From: Sphingomonas koreensis
GTDB lineage: Bacteria > Pseudomonadota > Alphaproteobacteria > Sphingomonadales > Sphingomonadaceae
Assembly: GCA_006438735.1 (NCBI GenBank)
Contig: RCZF01000002.1
Location: 377,501-441,500 of the forward strand
Length of the DNA stretch: 64,000 nucleotides
Reading direction: 5' to 3'
Position 1 is the first letter of the stretch. Each line of letters starts with the position of its first letter. The position numbers and the translations under genes were made by a program. Under the pieces are notes generated by a model. That model did not search any database and was not told the DNA's origin. It saw only the letters and a list, made by a program, of their open reading frames with translations. Shown piece after piece: positions 34,785 to 45,284 of this stretch.

Positions 34785-35068
34785 TGCTCGATCTCGTCAT
34801 TGCGATCGCCGTCGCTTATCTCGGCTGGCGATTGTGGAAAGGGCCGAAACGGCGGCCGTCGCGCACCCACGCGCCTGCGCCGCGTGCGTCAGGCGAGGCG
34901 GATGCGCTCGCGGTGCTCGGGCTCGACGAACGCGCCAGCAACGAAGACATCCGCAGCGCGCATCGCCGGCTGATCGCCGCCGTGCATCCCGATCGCGGCG
35001 GATCGGCCGACCTTGCGCGAAGGATCAACGCGGCGCGCGATGTCCTGCTCAAGCAGGCGCCGGATTGA
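34784..35068 (+). CDS. membrane-anchored J-domain protein
   Basis: A 94-residue protein with one N-terminal membrane helix (LVIAIAVAYLGWRLW, residues 4-18), a basic/proline linker and a C-terminal J domain with the essential HPD at 68-70 (AVHPDRGGSADLARRINAARDVLL). J domains stimulate DnaK ATPase activity; the anchor suggests recruitment of DnaK to the inner membrane, as for DjlA-like or TIM14-like proteins. Starts on the last base of mipZ, so the two are co-translated. Confidence 0.88.
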   Translation: MLDLVIAIAVAYLGWRLWKGPKRRPSRTHAPAPRASGEADALAVLGLDERASNEDIRSAHRRLIAAVHPDRGGSADLARRINAARDVLLKQAPD

Positions 35069-35135
35069 ACTTTCGTCGCGCTTGCCGATTAACACGTCGA
35101 TCACCCTTCATCCGTTCGTGCCGGAGAGCCTTTTG

Positions 35136-36518
35136 ATGACGCATCGTTTCGATCCTACCTCGCTTCGTGAATATGACATCCGCGGGATCGTCGGAAAGAC
35201 GCTCGGCCCCGCCGACGCCGAAGCGATCGGACGCGGCTTTGCAACGTGCGTGCGGCGCGCCGGGGGGACGCGCGTCGCGGTCGGCTATGACGGCCGCACC
35301 TCTTCTCGCGAGCTCGAACGCGCGCTGATCGCCGGGCTCACCGCCGCGGGCGTCAGCGTCGTGCGGGTCGGCATGGGGCCGACGCCGATGCTCTATTACG
35401 CCGAGGCGACGCTAGAGGTGGACGGCGGCATACAGATAACCGGCAGTCACAATCCCGCCGAGTATAACGGCTTCAAGATGGTGCTGCAGCATCGCCCGTT
35501 TTTCGGCGAGGACATCCAGAAGCTGGGGCAGATGGCCGCGGACGGCGATTGGGACGAAGGCGCCGGCGACGTCACCGATTACGACATCGTCGACGCCTAT
35601 GTCGATCGGCTGATGGTCGGTTATGCCGGCGGCAGCTACCGGATCGGCTGGGACGCCGGCAACGGCGCCGCCGGCCCGGTGATCGAGAAGCTGATCAAGC
35701 TCCTCCCGGGTGAGCATCACACGATCTTCACCGACGTGGACGGCAATTTTCCCAATCATCATCCCGATCCCACCGAAGAGAAGAATCTGGCCGATCTGAA
35801 GCGGCTCGTCGCCGAGAAGAAGCTCGATTTCGGACTGGCTTTCGATGGCGACGGCGATCGGATCGGCGCGATCGACGGCCAGGGCCGCGTGATCTGGGGC
35901 GATCAGCTTCTGTCCATTCTGGCTGTACCTGTGCTGCGCGAAGAGCCCGGCGCGACGATCATCGCCGACGTGAAGGCCAGTCAGATGCTCTATGATCGCA
36001 TCGCCGAGCTCGGCGGCAATCCGGTGATGTGGAAGACCGGCCACTCGCTGATCAAGACCAAGATGAAGGAAACCGGCGCGCCGCTCGCCGGCGAGATGAG
36101 CGGGCATATCTTCTTCGCGCACGATTATTACGGCTATGACGATGCGCAATATGCCGCCGTCCGGCTGATCCGCGCGGTGCATATGATCGGCCAGTCGATG
36201 ACCGAGATCAGAAGCGCGATGCCCGAGCTCGTCAATACGCCGGAGATGCGCTTCCAGGTCGAGGAAAGCCGCAAGTTCGCAGTGGTCGATGAAGTGCTCG
36301 ACAGGCTCGAGACCGACGGCGCCGAGGTCGACCGCACCGATGGCGCCCGCGTCAACACCCCCGACGGCTGGTGGCTGCTGCGCGCCTCGAACACGCAGGA
36401 CGTGCTGGTGGCGCGCGCCGAATCGACCTCGCAGGAGGGGCTCGATCGGCTCGTCGCGCAGATCGACGATCAGCTCGGCAAGTCGGGCGTGGTGCGCGGG
36501 GCCCAAGCGGGGCATTGA
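35136..36518 (+). CDS. phosphomannomutase/phosphoglucomutase
   Basis: A 460-residue alpha-D-phosphohexomutase that interconverts mannose- or glucose-6-phosphate and the 1-phosphate, feeding nucleotide sugars for surface polysaccharides. The four family motifs are clear: active serine in ITGSHNPAEYNGFKM, metal loop LAFDGDGDRIGAID, substrate loop GEMSGHIFFAHDYYG, and phosphate site RASNTQDVLVARAES. The close match to the AlgC/ManB type suggests dual specificity. The start is the ATG after GGAGAGCC. It sits between a membrane J-protein and a repeat element, in no sugar cluster. Confidence 0.93.
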   Translation: MTHRFDPTSLREYDIRGIVGKTLGPADAEAIGRGFATCVRRAGGTRVAVGYDGRTSSRELERALIAGLTAAGVSVVRVGMGPTPMLYYAEATLEVDGGIQITGSHNPAEYNGFKMVLQHRPFFGEDIQKLGQMAADGDWDEGAGDVTDYDIVDAYVDRLMVGYAGGSYRIGWDAGNGAAGPVIEKLIKLLPGEHHTIFTDVDGNFPNHHPDPTEEKNLADLKRLVAEKKLDFGLAFDGDGDRIGAIDGQGRVIWGDQLLSILAVPVLREEPGATIIADVKASQMLYDRIAELGGNPVMWKTGHSLIKTKMKETGAPLAGEMSGHIFFAHDYYGYDDAQYAAVRLIRAVHMIGQSMTEIRSAMPELVNTPEMRFQVEESRKFAVVDEVLDRLETDGAEVDRTDGARVNTPDGWWLLRASNTQDVLVARAESTSQEGLDRLVAQIDDQLGKSGVVRGAQAGH

Positions 36519-36523
36519 CACTC

Positions 36524-36616
36524 CCGTCACCCCGGACTTGTTCCGGGGTCCACCGTGCCGCAATCTCCGGCACAGGTCGTTGATGCGTGGATGCCGGAAC
36601 AAGTCCGGCATGACGG
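36524..36616. repeat. sphingomonad-type CCGG intergenic repeat, copy 2
   Basis: Begins with CACCCCGGACTTGTTCCGGG and ends with GCCGGAACAAGTCCGGCATG, bounded by CCGTCA and TGACGG. The two hairpin units are inverted with a ~35-base centre. It occupies the start of the 140-bp gap before the exonuclease gene. Confidence 0.88.
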
Positions 36617-36658
36617 TATGGGGTGGCAATCCACCACCAAAGCGCCCACTTTGCCGGC

Positions 36659-37414
36659 ATGTCTTCCCCGCAGATCATCCGTGTCGTCGACCTCGAAACC
36701 ACCGGCCAGGCCCCGCCCGCGCACGGCGTGTGCGAGATCGGCTGGCAGGATGTGGCGCTGGGTGACGACGGGCGCTGGACGCTGGAGGGCGATGGCGGAT
36801 CGATCCTGGTCAATCCCGGCCGGCCGATCCCGCCGATCACCCAGGCGATCCACCACATCCTCGACGAGCAGGTGGCGGACGCGCCGTGGTGGCACGATGT
36901 CGCGCGGCAAGTGCTCGATCCGTGGCCGCGCCGTCTCGCGCTCGCCGCGCACCGCGCTGATTTCGAGCAGAAATTCTGCACCGCGCCGCTCACCCGCGGC
37001 GCGCAGTGGTTGTGCACCTGGAAATGCGCGATGCGGCTGTGGCCCGATTCGCCGAGTTTTTCCAATCAGGTGCTGCGTTATTGGCGAAAGCCCGAGGGGA
37101 TGATCCACGAGCGCGGCCTGCCGATCCACCGCGCCTTTCCCGATTCCTACGTCACCGCGCATCATTTGCGCGACATGCTTAACGAGGCAAGCCTCGCGCA
37201 GCTGATCGAATGGTCGAACCTGCCCGGCCTGCTGCCGCACGTGCGCACCGGCCCCGATCGCGGCAAGGATTGGCGCGAGGTCGATGATTATGTCGTCGAA
37301 GGCTTCACCGGCGATCGCGATCCCGACGTCCGCTATACTGCCGAGCAGGAGCTGGCGCGACGGCAGGGCGGTGGCAGCGTAGGACGGCAGACGCTGCAGG
37401 GCGCGCTGCTTTAG
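36659..37414 (+). CDS. 3'-5' exonuclease, DnaQ-like
   Basis: A 251-residue DEDD-family exonuclease. The first motif VVDLETTG (with acidic pair Asp and Glu) is at residues about 8-15, the second lies around LAAHRADFEQKF, and the third near DSYVTAHHLRDMLNEA, which has the HxxxxD spacing. It resembles DNA polymerase III epsilon-like domains and may act in repair or in single-strand trimming. The C-terminal ~60 residues (TGPDRGKDWREVDDYVVEGF) are an extension. A GTG 36 bases upstream is possible but the ATG is preferred. Confidence 0.87.
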   Translation: MSSPQIIRVVDLETTGQAPPAHGVCEIGWQDVALGDDGRWTLEGDGGSILVNPGRPIPPITQAIHHILDEQVADAPWWHDVARQVLDPWPRRLALAAHRADFEQKFCTAPLTRGAQWLCTWKCAMRLWPDSPSFSNQVLRYWRKPEGMIHERGLPIHRAFPDSYVTAHHLRDMLNEASLAQLIEWSNLPGLLPHVRTGPDRGKDWREVDDYVVEGFTGDRDPDVRYTAEQELARRQGGGSVGRQTLQGALL

Positions 37415-37503
37415 GCGCCGAACCGCCCGTTTTTGGCGAACTCTTGATTTGGGTCAACGGGATCGCACTTTGCAACGTTAGCGAAATGACCTAGCGGCAG
37501 CAC

Positions 37504-39018
37504 ATGTTCGTCGCGTTTTTCGGCCGGAGTCCTTCCTCGAACACGTTCGTTCGCCGGCTGTTGTTCGCCGCGATGGTGATCGGCTTCGCCGCGCTGATCG
37601 CCGCCGGTGGCGCTGCCGCTTGGCTGGTGTCGCAGAACCAGGCGCATATCGCCGCGGTCAACCACACCTATGAGGTGGAACAGCAAGTCGCCGATCTGCG
37701 TATCGCGATCGAGCGCGCCGAAACCGCGCGGCGTGGCTATATCGTCGATTCCAGCCCGCGCTTCATCGCGACCTATCAAACAATGGCGGCGCGCATCCTC
37801 CCCTCGCTGGATCGGTTGCAGCGGCTCACCGCCGACAACCCGTCGGAGCAATCGCGGATCGCGACGCTGCGCACGCTGACGGCGCATGTCGCCGAACTCA
37901 GTGCGCGATCGAACGAGTTGGTCGCGTCCCGCCGGCTCGGCACCGCCGCAAGGCTGTTTCACACCGACGACAGCGTCGATACGCTCCAGCGTATCCGCGC
38001 GATCACGATGGACATGACCAACGCGGAGCACGCGCTGCTGCAGCTTCGCAACCAGCGGCAGCGCGCCAGCGTGCGAACCTTCTATATCGTGCTGGCCGGT
38101 GCCGGGGCGCTGCTGGTTCTCGTTGCATTGCTCTCGCTGGTCACCGTGCTGCGCTATACCCGCGATCTCGTCGCGGCGACCGACAGTCTGCGCGATCTCG
38201 CCGACAGCCTCGAGGACGCGGTGGAGGAGCGCACCGCCGATCTCAGCCGCGCCAACGAGGAGATCCAGCGCTTCGCCTATATCGTCAGCCACGATCTGCG
38301 CTCGCCGCTGGTCAATGTGATGGGCTTCACCGCCGAGCTGGACGCCGCCGCCAAGGTGATCGCCGATCTGATCGCGCGCGCCGAAACCGAAGCGCCCGAT
38401 CTGCTCACCGACGACGCGCGCCTGGCCGCGAACGAGGACCTGCCCGAGGCGATCGGCTTCATCCGCACCTCGACGCAGAAGATGGACGCGCTCATCAATG
38501 CGATCCTCAAGCTCTCGCGCGAGGGCCGACGTGTCATCGCGCCCGAGCCGCTCAAGATGGACGCGCTGGTCGAGAATATCCGCGACACGCTGCAACACCG
38601 GCTCGACGAGCGCGACGCCACGCTGCTCGTCACGCATCCGCTGCCCGAGATCGTCAGCGATCGGCTGGCGATCGATCAGATCTTCTCCAATCTGATCGAG
38701 AATGCGGTCAAATATCTCCAGCCCGGCCGGCCCGGGCGGATCGAGGTGCGCGGCCACAAGCAGCAGGGCCGGGCGATCTTCGAAATCGAGGACAATGGCC
38801 GCGGCATCGATCCGCGCGATCACCAGCGCGTGTTCGATCTGTTTCGGCGCTCGGGCACGCAGGATCAGCCCGGCGAAGGCATCGGGCTGGCGCACGTCCG
38901 CGCGCTGGCCTATCGCCTTGGCGGGATTATCGACGTATCGTCGGAGCTTGGCAAAGGGGCGACCTTCCGCTTATCGCTGCCGACGCACTACACCAAACCG
39001 CAGGACGAGCCGAAATGA
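37504..39018 (+). CDS. membrane sensor histidine kinase with CHASE3 domain
   Basis: A 504-residue kinase. Residues about 18-42 form a membrane helix, followed by a periplasmic CHASE3 sensor (NHTYEVEQQVADLRIAIERAETARRGYI, then ...DNPSEQSRIATLR), a second helix at about 198-222, a coiled coil, and a HisKA domain with phospho-acceptor His263 in IVSHDLRSPL. The ATPase domain has NLIENAVKYLQPG, EDNGRGID and GEGIGLAHVRAL. The ligand of the CHASE3 domain is unknown. It overlaps the response regulator by ATGA, which suggests a cognate pair. A weak -35/-10 pattern resembling extracytoplasmic sigma promoters is seen upstream but is not convincing. Confidence 0.93.
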   Translation: MFVAFFGRSPSSNTFVRRLLFAAMVIGFAALIAAGGAAAWLVSQNQAHIAAVNHTYEVEQQVADLRIAIERAETARRGYIVDSSPRFIATYQTMAARILPSLDRLQRLTADNPSEQSRIATLRTLTAHVAELSARSNELVASRRLGTAARLFHTDDSVDTLQRIRAITMDMTNAEHALLQLRNQRQRASVRTFYIVLAGAGALLVLVALLSLVTVLRYTRDLVAATDSLRDLADSLEDAVEERTADLSRANEEIQRFAYIVSHDLRSPLVNVMGFTAELDAAAKVIADLIARAETEAPDLLTDDARLAANEDLPEAIGFIRTSTQKMDALINAILKLSREGRRVIAPEPLKMDALVENIRDTLQHRLDERDATLLVTHPLPEIVSDRLAIDQIFSNLIENAVKYLQPGRPGRIEVRGHKQQGRAIFEIEDNGRGIDPRDHQRVFDLFRRSGTQDQPGEGIGLAHVRALAYRLGGIIDVSSELGKGATFRLSLPTHYTKPQDEPK

Positions 39019-39455
39019 ACGACCACCGCTCCGTGTCGATCGTGATGATCGAGGACGACGAGGGCCATGCCCGACTGATCGAGAAGAATATCCGGCGCGC
39101 GGGCATCCTCAACGACATCAAGCATTTCGTCGACGGTACGACCGCCCTGGAATATCTCTACAATCACAAGGACGGCCCCGCGCTCAACGGGCCGGCGCTG
39201 GTGCTGCTCGATCTCAACCTGCCCGATATGAGCGGCACCGATATCCTCGCCAAGATCAAGGGCGAGGGGCCGCTCAAGCGCACCCCGGTCGTCGTGCTGA
39301 CGACCACCGACGATAAGATCGAGATTCAGCGCTGCTACGATCTCGGCTGCAATGTCTACATCACCAAACCGGTCAATTATGAGAGCTTTTCCCAGGCGAT
39401 CCGACAGCTCGGCCTGTTCCTCTCGGTGATCCAGGTTCCTGAAATCGAGGGCTGA
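39015..39455 (+). CDS. single-domain response regulator (Rcp1-like)
   Basis: A 146-residue protein made only of a receiver domain: acidic pocket EDDE (13-16), phosphoacceptor Asp66 in LLDLNLPDMSG, Thr/Ser position in VVLTTTDD and conserved Lys118 in YITKPVNYESF. It has no output domain, like Rcp1 partners of phytochrome kinases, so it is likely a phosphate shuttle between the upstream kinase and the downstream hybrid kinase. It overlaps the kinase gene and abuts the next start. Confidence 0.94.
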   Translation: MNDHRSVSIVMIEDDEGHARLIEKNIRRAGILNDIKHFVDGTTALEYLYNHKDGPALNGPALVLLDLNLPDMSGTDILAKIKGEGPLKRTPVVVLTTTDDKIEIQRCYDLGCNVYITKPVNYESFSQAIRQLGLFLSVIQVPEIEG

Positions 39456-40493
39456 GTGGCTGAGCCTATCCGCGTATTGTACATCGACGACGACGCCGGT
39501 CTGCGGCGGCTGGCGGAACGCTCGCTGGGGCGCCGGGGCTATGCCGTCACGCTCGCCGAACGCGGCGCGGACGGCGTTGCGCTGGCCGCGGCGGAGCCGT
39601 TCGATCTCGTCGCGGTCGATCATTACATGCCGGGGATGGACGGCCTCGATACGCTGAAGAAGCTGCGCGCACTGCCGTCGCCGCCGCCGGTCGTCTATGT
39701 GACAGGCTCCGAAGAAGGCCGCATCGCCGTCGCCGCGCTGAAGGCGGGCGCCGCCGATTATGTCGTCAAGACGGTCGGCAACGATTTCTTCGATCTGCTC
39801 GCCAACGCCATCGATCAGGTGGTCGCGCGCAGCACGCTCGAAGCCGCCAAGGAAGACGCCGAAGCCAAGCTGCGCGCAAGCAACGCCCGGTTGGAAACGC
39901 TGCTTCGCGAGGTCAATCACCGCGTGGCCAACAGCCTGCAGCTCGTCTCCGCCCTGGTCCAGATGCAATCGAACGCCGTGACCGACGAGGGCGCGCGGCT
40001 GGCGCTGCAGGATACGCAGCGCCGCATCGCCGCGATCGGCCAGGTCCACCGCCGGCTCTATAGCGCCAACGACGTCGAGAGCGTCGATATGCAGGAATAT
40101 CTTGGGGCGCTGGTCGACGAGCTCGCGCAGACCTGGTCGAGCGAAGGCGCGCCGCGCGCGCTGAAGCTCGTCGCCGATCCGATCCGGCTGCCGACCGACC
40201 GTGCGGTCTCACTCGGCGTGATCGTCAACGAGCTCGTCTCGAACGCTTGCAAATACGCTTATGCGCCGAGTGCGTCCGGCGAAATCCGCATCGCGCTGCA
40301 CCGCGAGGACGCGGATTTCTTCGTGCTGGCGGTCGAGGATGACGGCTGCGGCATCGTCGCCGATACGCCGGCGCGCGGCACCGGGCTCGGCACCCGGGTC
40401 ATCCGCGCAATGGCGCAAAGCCTGCAAAGCGCGGTCGAATATGACGCTGGCCACCGCGGCGTCCGCGCCGTCCTCCGCGCGGCCGTCGATTAG
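39456..40493 (+). CDS. receiver-histidine kinase hybrid of the HWE/HisKA_2 (HRXXN) type
   Basis: A 345-residue cytoplasmic protein. The N-terminal receiver domain has acidic residues 11-13 (DDD) and phospho-acceptor Asp55 (VAVDHYMPGMDG), with Lys near 105 (ADYVVKTVG). It is joined by a coiled coil to a HisKA_2-type dimerisation helix with His155 in REVNHRVANSLQLVSALVQMQS, the HRXXN signature (HRVAN), and an HATPase with NELVSNACKYAYAP. HRXXN kinases include those feeding the PhyR-EcfG general stress response, and the receiver-kinase layout recalls PakF of Sphingomonas melonis; this link is inference. Translation starts at GTG right after the previous stop. Confidence 0.9.
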   Translation: MAEPIRVLYIDDDAGLRRLAERSLGRRGYAVTLAERGADGVALAAAEPFDLVAVDHYMPGMDGLDTLKKLRALPSPPPVVYVTGSEEGRIAVAALKAGAADYVVKTVGNDFFDLLANAIDQVVARSTLEAAKEDAEAKLRASNARLETLLREVNHRVANSLQLVSALVQMQSNAVTDEGARLALQDTQRRIAAIGQVHRRLYSANDVESVDMQEYLGALVDELAQTWSSEGAPRALKLVADPIRLPTDRAVSLGVIVNELVSNACKYAYAPSASGEIRIALHREDADFFVLAVEDDGCGIVADTPARGTGLGTRVIRAMAQSLQSAVEYDAGHRGVRAVLRAAVD

Positions 40494-40514
40494 AACGACC
40501 CGCCGACCTCATCC

Positions 40515-40604
40515 GTTCGCCCTGAGCCTGTCGAAGGGCGCTTCCGCGGCCTCAGGACGTCGGCCAGCTCGGTCGAGCGGCGTTAAGGCGGCCGTTCGAC
40601 CGAG
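40515..40604. repeat. interspersed repeat and 14-bp hairpin between convergent genes
   Basis: 40515-40540 is GTTCGCCCTGAGCCTGTCGA followed by AGGGCG, a short palindromic repeat I associate with many sphingomonad genomes. Downstream CTCGGTCGAGCGGC (40568-40581) pairs with GCCGTTCGACCGAG (40591-40604), a 14-bp stem with one G-T pair and a 9-base loop. It lies between the kinase hybrid and the methyltransferase gene, which converge, so it may block read-through. Confidence 0.6.
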
Positions 40605-40631
40605 CCGTGCCAAGCCCGTGGGACCCGCCGC

Positions 40632-41453
40632 TCAGCCGGGTTTTCTGAACTTGTAGATGAACTGATCGGTCTTGCCGCGGATCGCGGGATCGAACACCTT
40701 GAGCGTGTGATCGTCGGCCGGGTTGGCGAGCAGATCGCTCGACCCGACGAACTCGAAGCCGGCGGCGGTGACCTGCTGCTTGACCGTCGCCGGATCGATG
40801 CGGTGCAGCGTATCGGCATCGGCGGTGCCCGAGCCCGCGGGCGCGGCGTGATCGACGATCAGGAAGATGCCACCGGGCTTGAGCGCGTCGAACACCGCCT
40901 TGTTAAATACCGCGGGATCGACCGGGCCCATGAACTTGTCGAGATAATCGTGGTAATTCTGCGAGGTGAAGACGAGATCGACCGGCTCGGCGGCCTTGAT
41001 CTCATTGGCGGGCTCGATGCTGGTGCTGACATTGGCGAAATCGGCCGAGCCCGCGAGCTTCTGGTAATCGATCACGTTGGTGCGCGCTTCGCCGGCATAA
41101 GGCGTCGGCCAGATGCCATAGACATGCCCGCTCGCGCCGACCGTCTTGGCGAACAATTTGGTCCAATAAGCGCCGCCCGGGATCAGATCGATCACCTTGT
41201 CGCCCGGCTTGACCCCGGCGAAGGCGAGAATCTCGGGGCCATGCCGGCGCGCGTCGGTCGTCGCGGCGTCCGCCCCCCGTGCTGGGTCGGCGGCAGCGGC
41301 GGTGATCGCAGGCGGCAGCGTCGAGGCCGGGCTCGACGCCGGGGGCGTGGCCGGCGCGGCGGTGTCCTGCGCGTTCGAGGGCGATTGCGCGCAGGCGGCG
41401 AGCGCCGTTGCGGAGGCGATCATCGCCCAGCGAGTCCGATAGCCTGCGATCAT
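40632..41453 (-). CDS. predicted lipoprotein with class I SAM-methyltransferase fold
   Basis: A 273-residue protein with a lipobox signal (MIASATALAAC, Cys21) and a Pro/Ala-rich linker to residue 60. The rest looks like a class I methyltransferase of the type annotated as predicted methyltransferase (COG4798): RRHGPEILAFAGVKPGDKVIDLIPGGAYWTKLFAKTVGASGHVYGI, then LVFTSQNYHDYLDKFMG and ALKPGGIFLIVDHAAPAGSG. The glycine-rich SAM loop is IPGGAYWT. How a SAM enzyme would work outside the cytoplasm is unclear; it may bind another ligand. It is downstream of gyrB with a 43-bp gap. Confidence 0.83.
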   Translation of the reverse strand: MIAGYRTRWAMIASATALAACAQSPSNAQDTAAPATPPASSPASTLPPAITAAAADPARGADAATTDARRHGPEILAFAGVKPGDKVIDLIPGGAYWTKLFAKTVGASGHVYGIWPTPYAGEARTNVIDYQKLAGSADFANVSTSIEPANEIKAAEPVDLVFTSQNYHDYLDKFMGPVDPAVFNKAVFDALKPGGIFLIVDHAAPAGSGTADADTLHRIDPATVKQQVTAAGFEFVGSSDLLANPADDHTLKVFDPAIRGKTDQFIYKFRKPG

Positions 41454-41496
41454 GTCCTTCTCCCTTGTCTAAAAAATCGGCGCCGGCTGTTGCCGG

Positions 41497-43986
<2,490 letters not shown>

Positions 43987-44081
43987 TCATCATATAGGGT
44001 TTGGGGCTCCGAAACGGAAGCGAAATGGCCGCGTAGCACGCGATGGTTGCGGAGCGGCAGCGAGATCGGCATCAGGAAACC

Positions 44082-44591
44082 ATGTTCGGCCTAACCTCCT
44101 TTCCCGACGCGGTCGTTCGCGGCTTCGTATTGAGCGTCGCCGGGGTGCTGTGGGTCGTCATTCTGGTCCGGCTGGTCGGGCTGCGCGCGTTTTCCAAGAT
44201 GACGGCGTTCGATTTCGTCATCACGCTGGCAACCGGATCATTGCTGGCGACGGCCGCGGCGGCGACGAGCTGGAACGCCTATCTCCAGGCGATCGTCGCA
44301 ATCGGGGCCATCATGGCCGTCAAAGTGGGCGCCGCACTGCTACGCCGCGAATCGAGACAGGCCAGGAATGCGATCGAGAACGGGCCCTTGCTGCTGATGC
44401 GCGACGGCGCCTTTATCGACGCGGCACTGGCCGAAAGCCGCGTGTCGCGATCGGACGTCGTCGCCAAACTGCGCGCCGCCAATGTGCTCGATCCGACCGA
44501 GATTCGCGCTGTCGTGCTGGAGACGACGGGCGACATTTCGGTGCTGCATGGCGACGCGCTCAACGCCATGTTGCTCGATGGCGTGCGTTAA
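44082..44591 (+). CDS. DUF421 (YetF-type) membrane protein
   Basis: A 169-residue inner-membrane protein of the DUF421/YetF family: about three N-terminal membrane helices with RLVGLRAFSKMTAFDFVITLATGSLLATAA, then a cytoplasmic domain LLLMRDGAFIDAALAESRVSRSDVVAKLRAANVLDPTEIRAVVLETTGDISVL typical of the family. The function of the family is not established; roles in spore or stress physiology have been proposed in Bacillus. It is on the plus strand between gyrB and the recF unit, diverging from gyrB, and its stop overlaps the stop of the converging gene by four bases. Confidence 0.93.
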   Translation: MFGLTSFPDAVVRGFVLSVAGVLWVVILVRLVGLRAFSKMTAFDFVITLATGSLLATAAAATSWNAYLQAIVAIGAIMAVKVGAALLRRESRQARNAIENGPLLLMRDGAFIDAALAESRVSRSDVVAKLRAANVLDPTEIRAVVLETTGDISVLHGDALNAMLLDGVR

Positions 44592-45280
44592 GGCGTCACC
44601 GATTTGACCACCTCGCCGGCCGCATCGAGGAAATCGATCCGCGCCGCGCCGGCGTCGCTCACCGCCATCACCAGCCGTTCGCGCCCGGCCCCGTCGCGCA
44701 GTGCAACGGTGGAGCTGCCATCGGGGCTGCGGCCGGCGAACAACCTGTTGTGGCCGCCGACCCCGGCCCTGGAATAGAAGGCCGCGCGCTGATCGGCTGG
44801 CAGTTTTGCTGCCCGATCGATCATGTCGAAATCCATCCGTTTGTCCGGCCGATCGAATACCTTGAACCCGGCGGTGCGCTTCGCCCCGTCCTCGTCGGCG
44901 ACCATCTGCACTACCTGGTCCTGCTCGTAGCGATCGAACGTCAGGCTGCCCCCGCCGACCGGTTTGCCATTCTGCAGCTTGCCATCGAAGATCAGCCCGC
45001 CGTTTTCGCTGCCTTGCTGATTGTAGAACAGCAGGCCGGCGGATTGGCGGGTGGGATGCGGATGTTCCTTGTTCCTGACGATGATCCCCGGCGCTTGCGC
45101 GGCGCTGGAAAGGATCATGCGGATCGTGCCGTCGGGTTCGCGAACATTGATCCGGCCGACGTCGATCGAGGCGAAGCTGGCGGTCGCCAGCGGGGCGGCG
45201 GCGGTGACCAGCGCGTAAGCGATCGCCGCCGTGGTGACGCCGGCATAGGCGATCAGCGCCTTGATCGGATCGATCCGCAT
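44588..45280 (-). CDS. uncharacterised membrane-anchored protein
   Basis: A 230-residue protein I do not recognise. It has one N-terminal membrane helix (ALIAYAGVTTAAIAYALVTAA, residues about 8-28), then a soluble, probably periplasmic, beta-rich part with repeated short strands of the form IRMILSS..., GLLFYNQQGSENGGLIFDG, GFKVFDRPDKRMDFDMIDRA and GRERLVMAVSDAGAARIDFLDAAG. The pattern of Asp/Gly turns between strands suggests a beta-helix or propeller-like stack. It starts four bases after recF behind a GGGAGC site and is therefore in the recF transcript. Confidence 0.8.
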   Translation of the reverse strand: MRIDPIKALIAYAGVTTAAIAYALVTAAAPLATASFASIDVGRINVREPDGTIRMILSSAAQAPGIIVRNKEHPHPTRQSAGLLFYNQQGSENGGLIFDGKLQNGKPVGGGSLTFDRYEQDQVVQMVADEDGAKRTAGFKVFDRPDKRMDFDMIDRAAKLPADQRAAFYSRAGVGGHNRLFAGRSPDGSSTVALRDGAGRERLVMAVSDAGAARIDFLDAAGEVVKSVTP

Positions 45281-45284
45281 CGTG

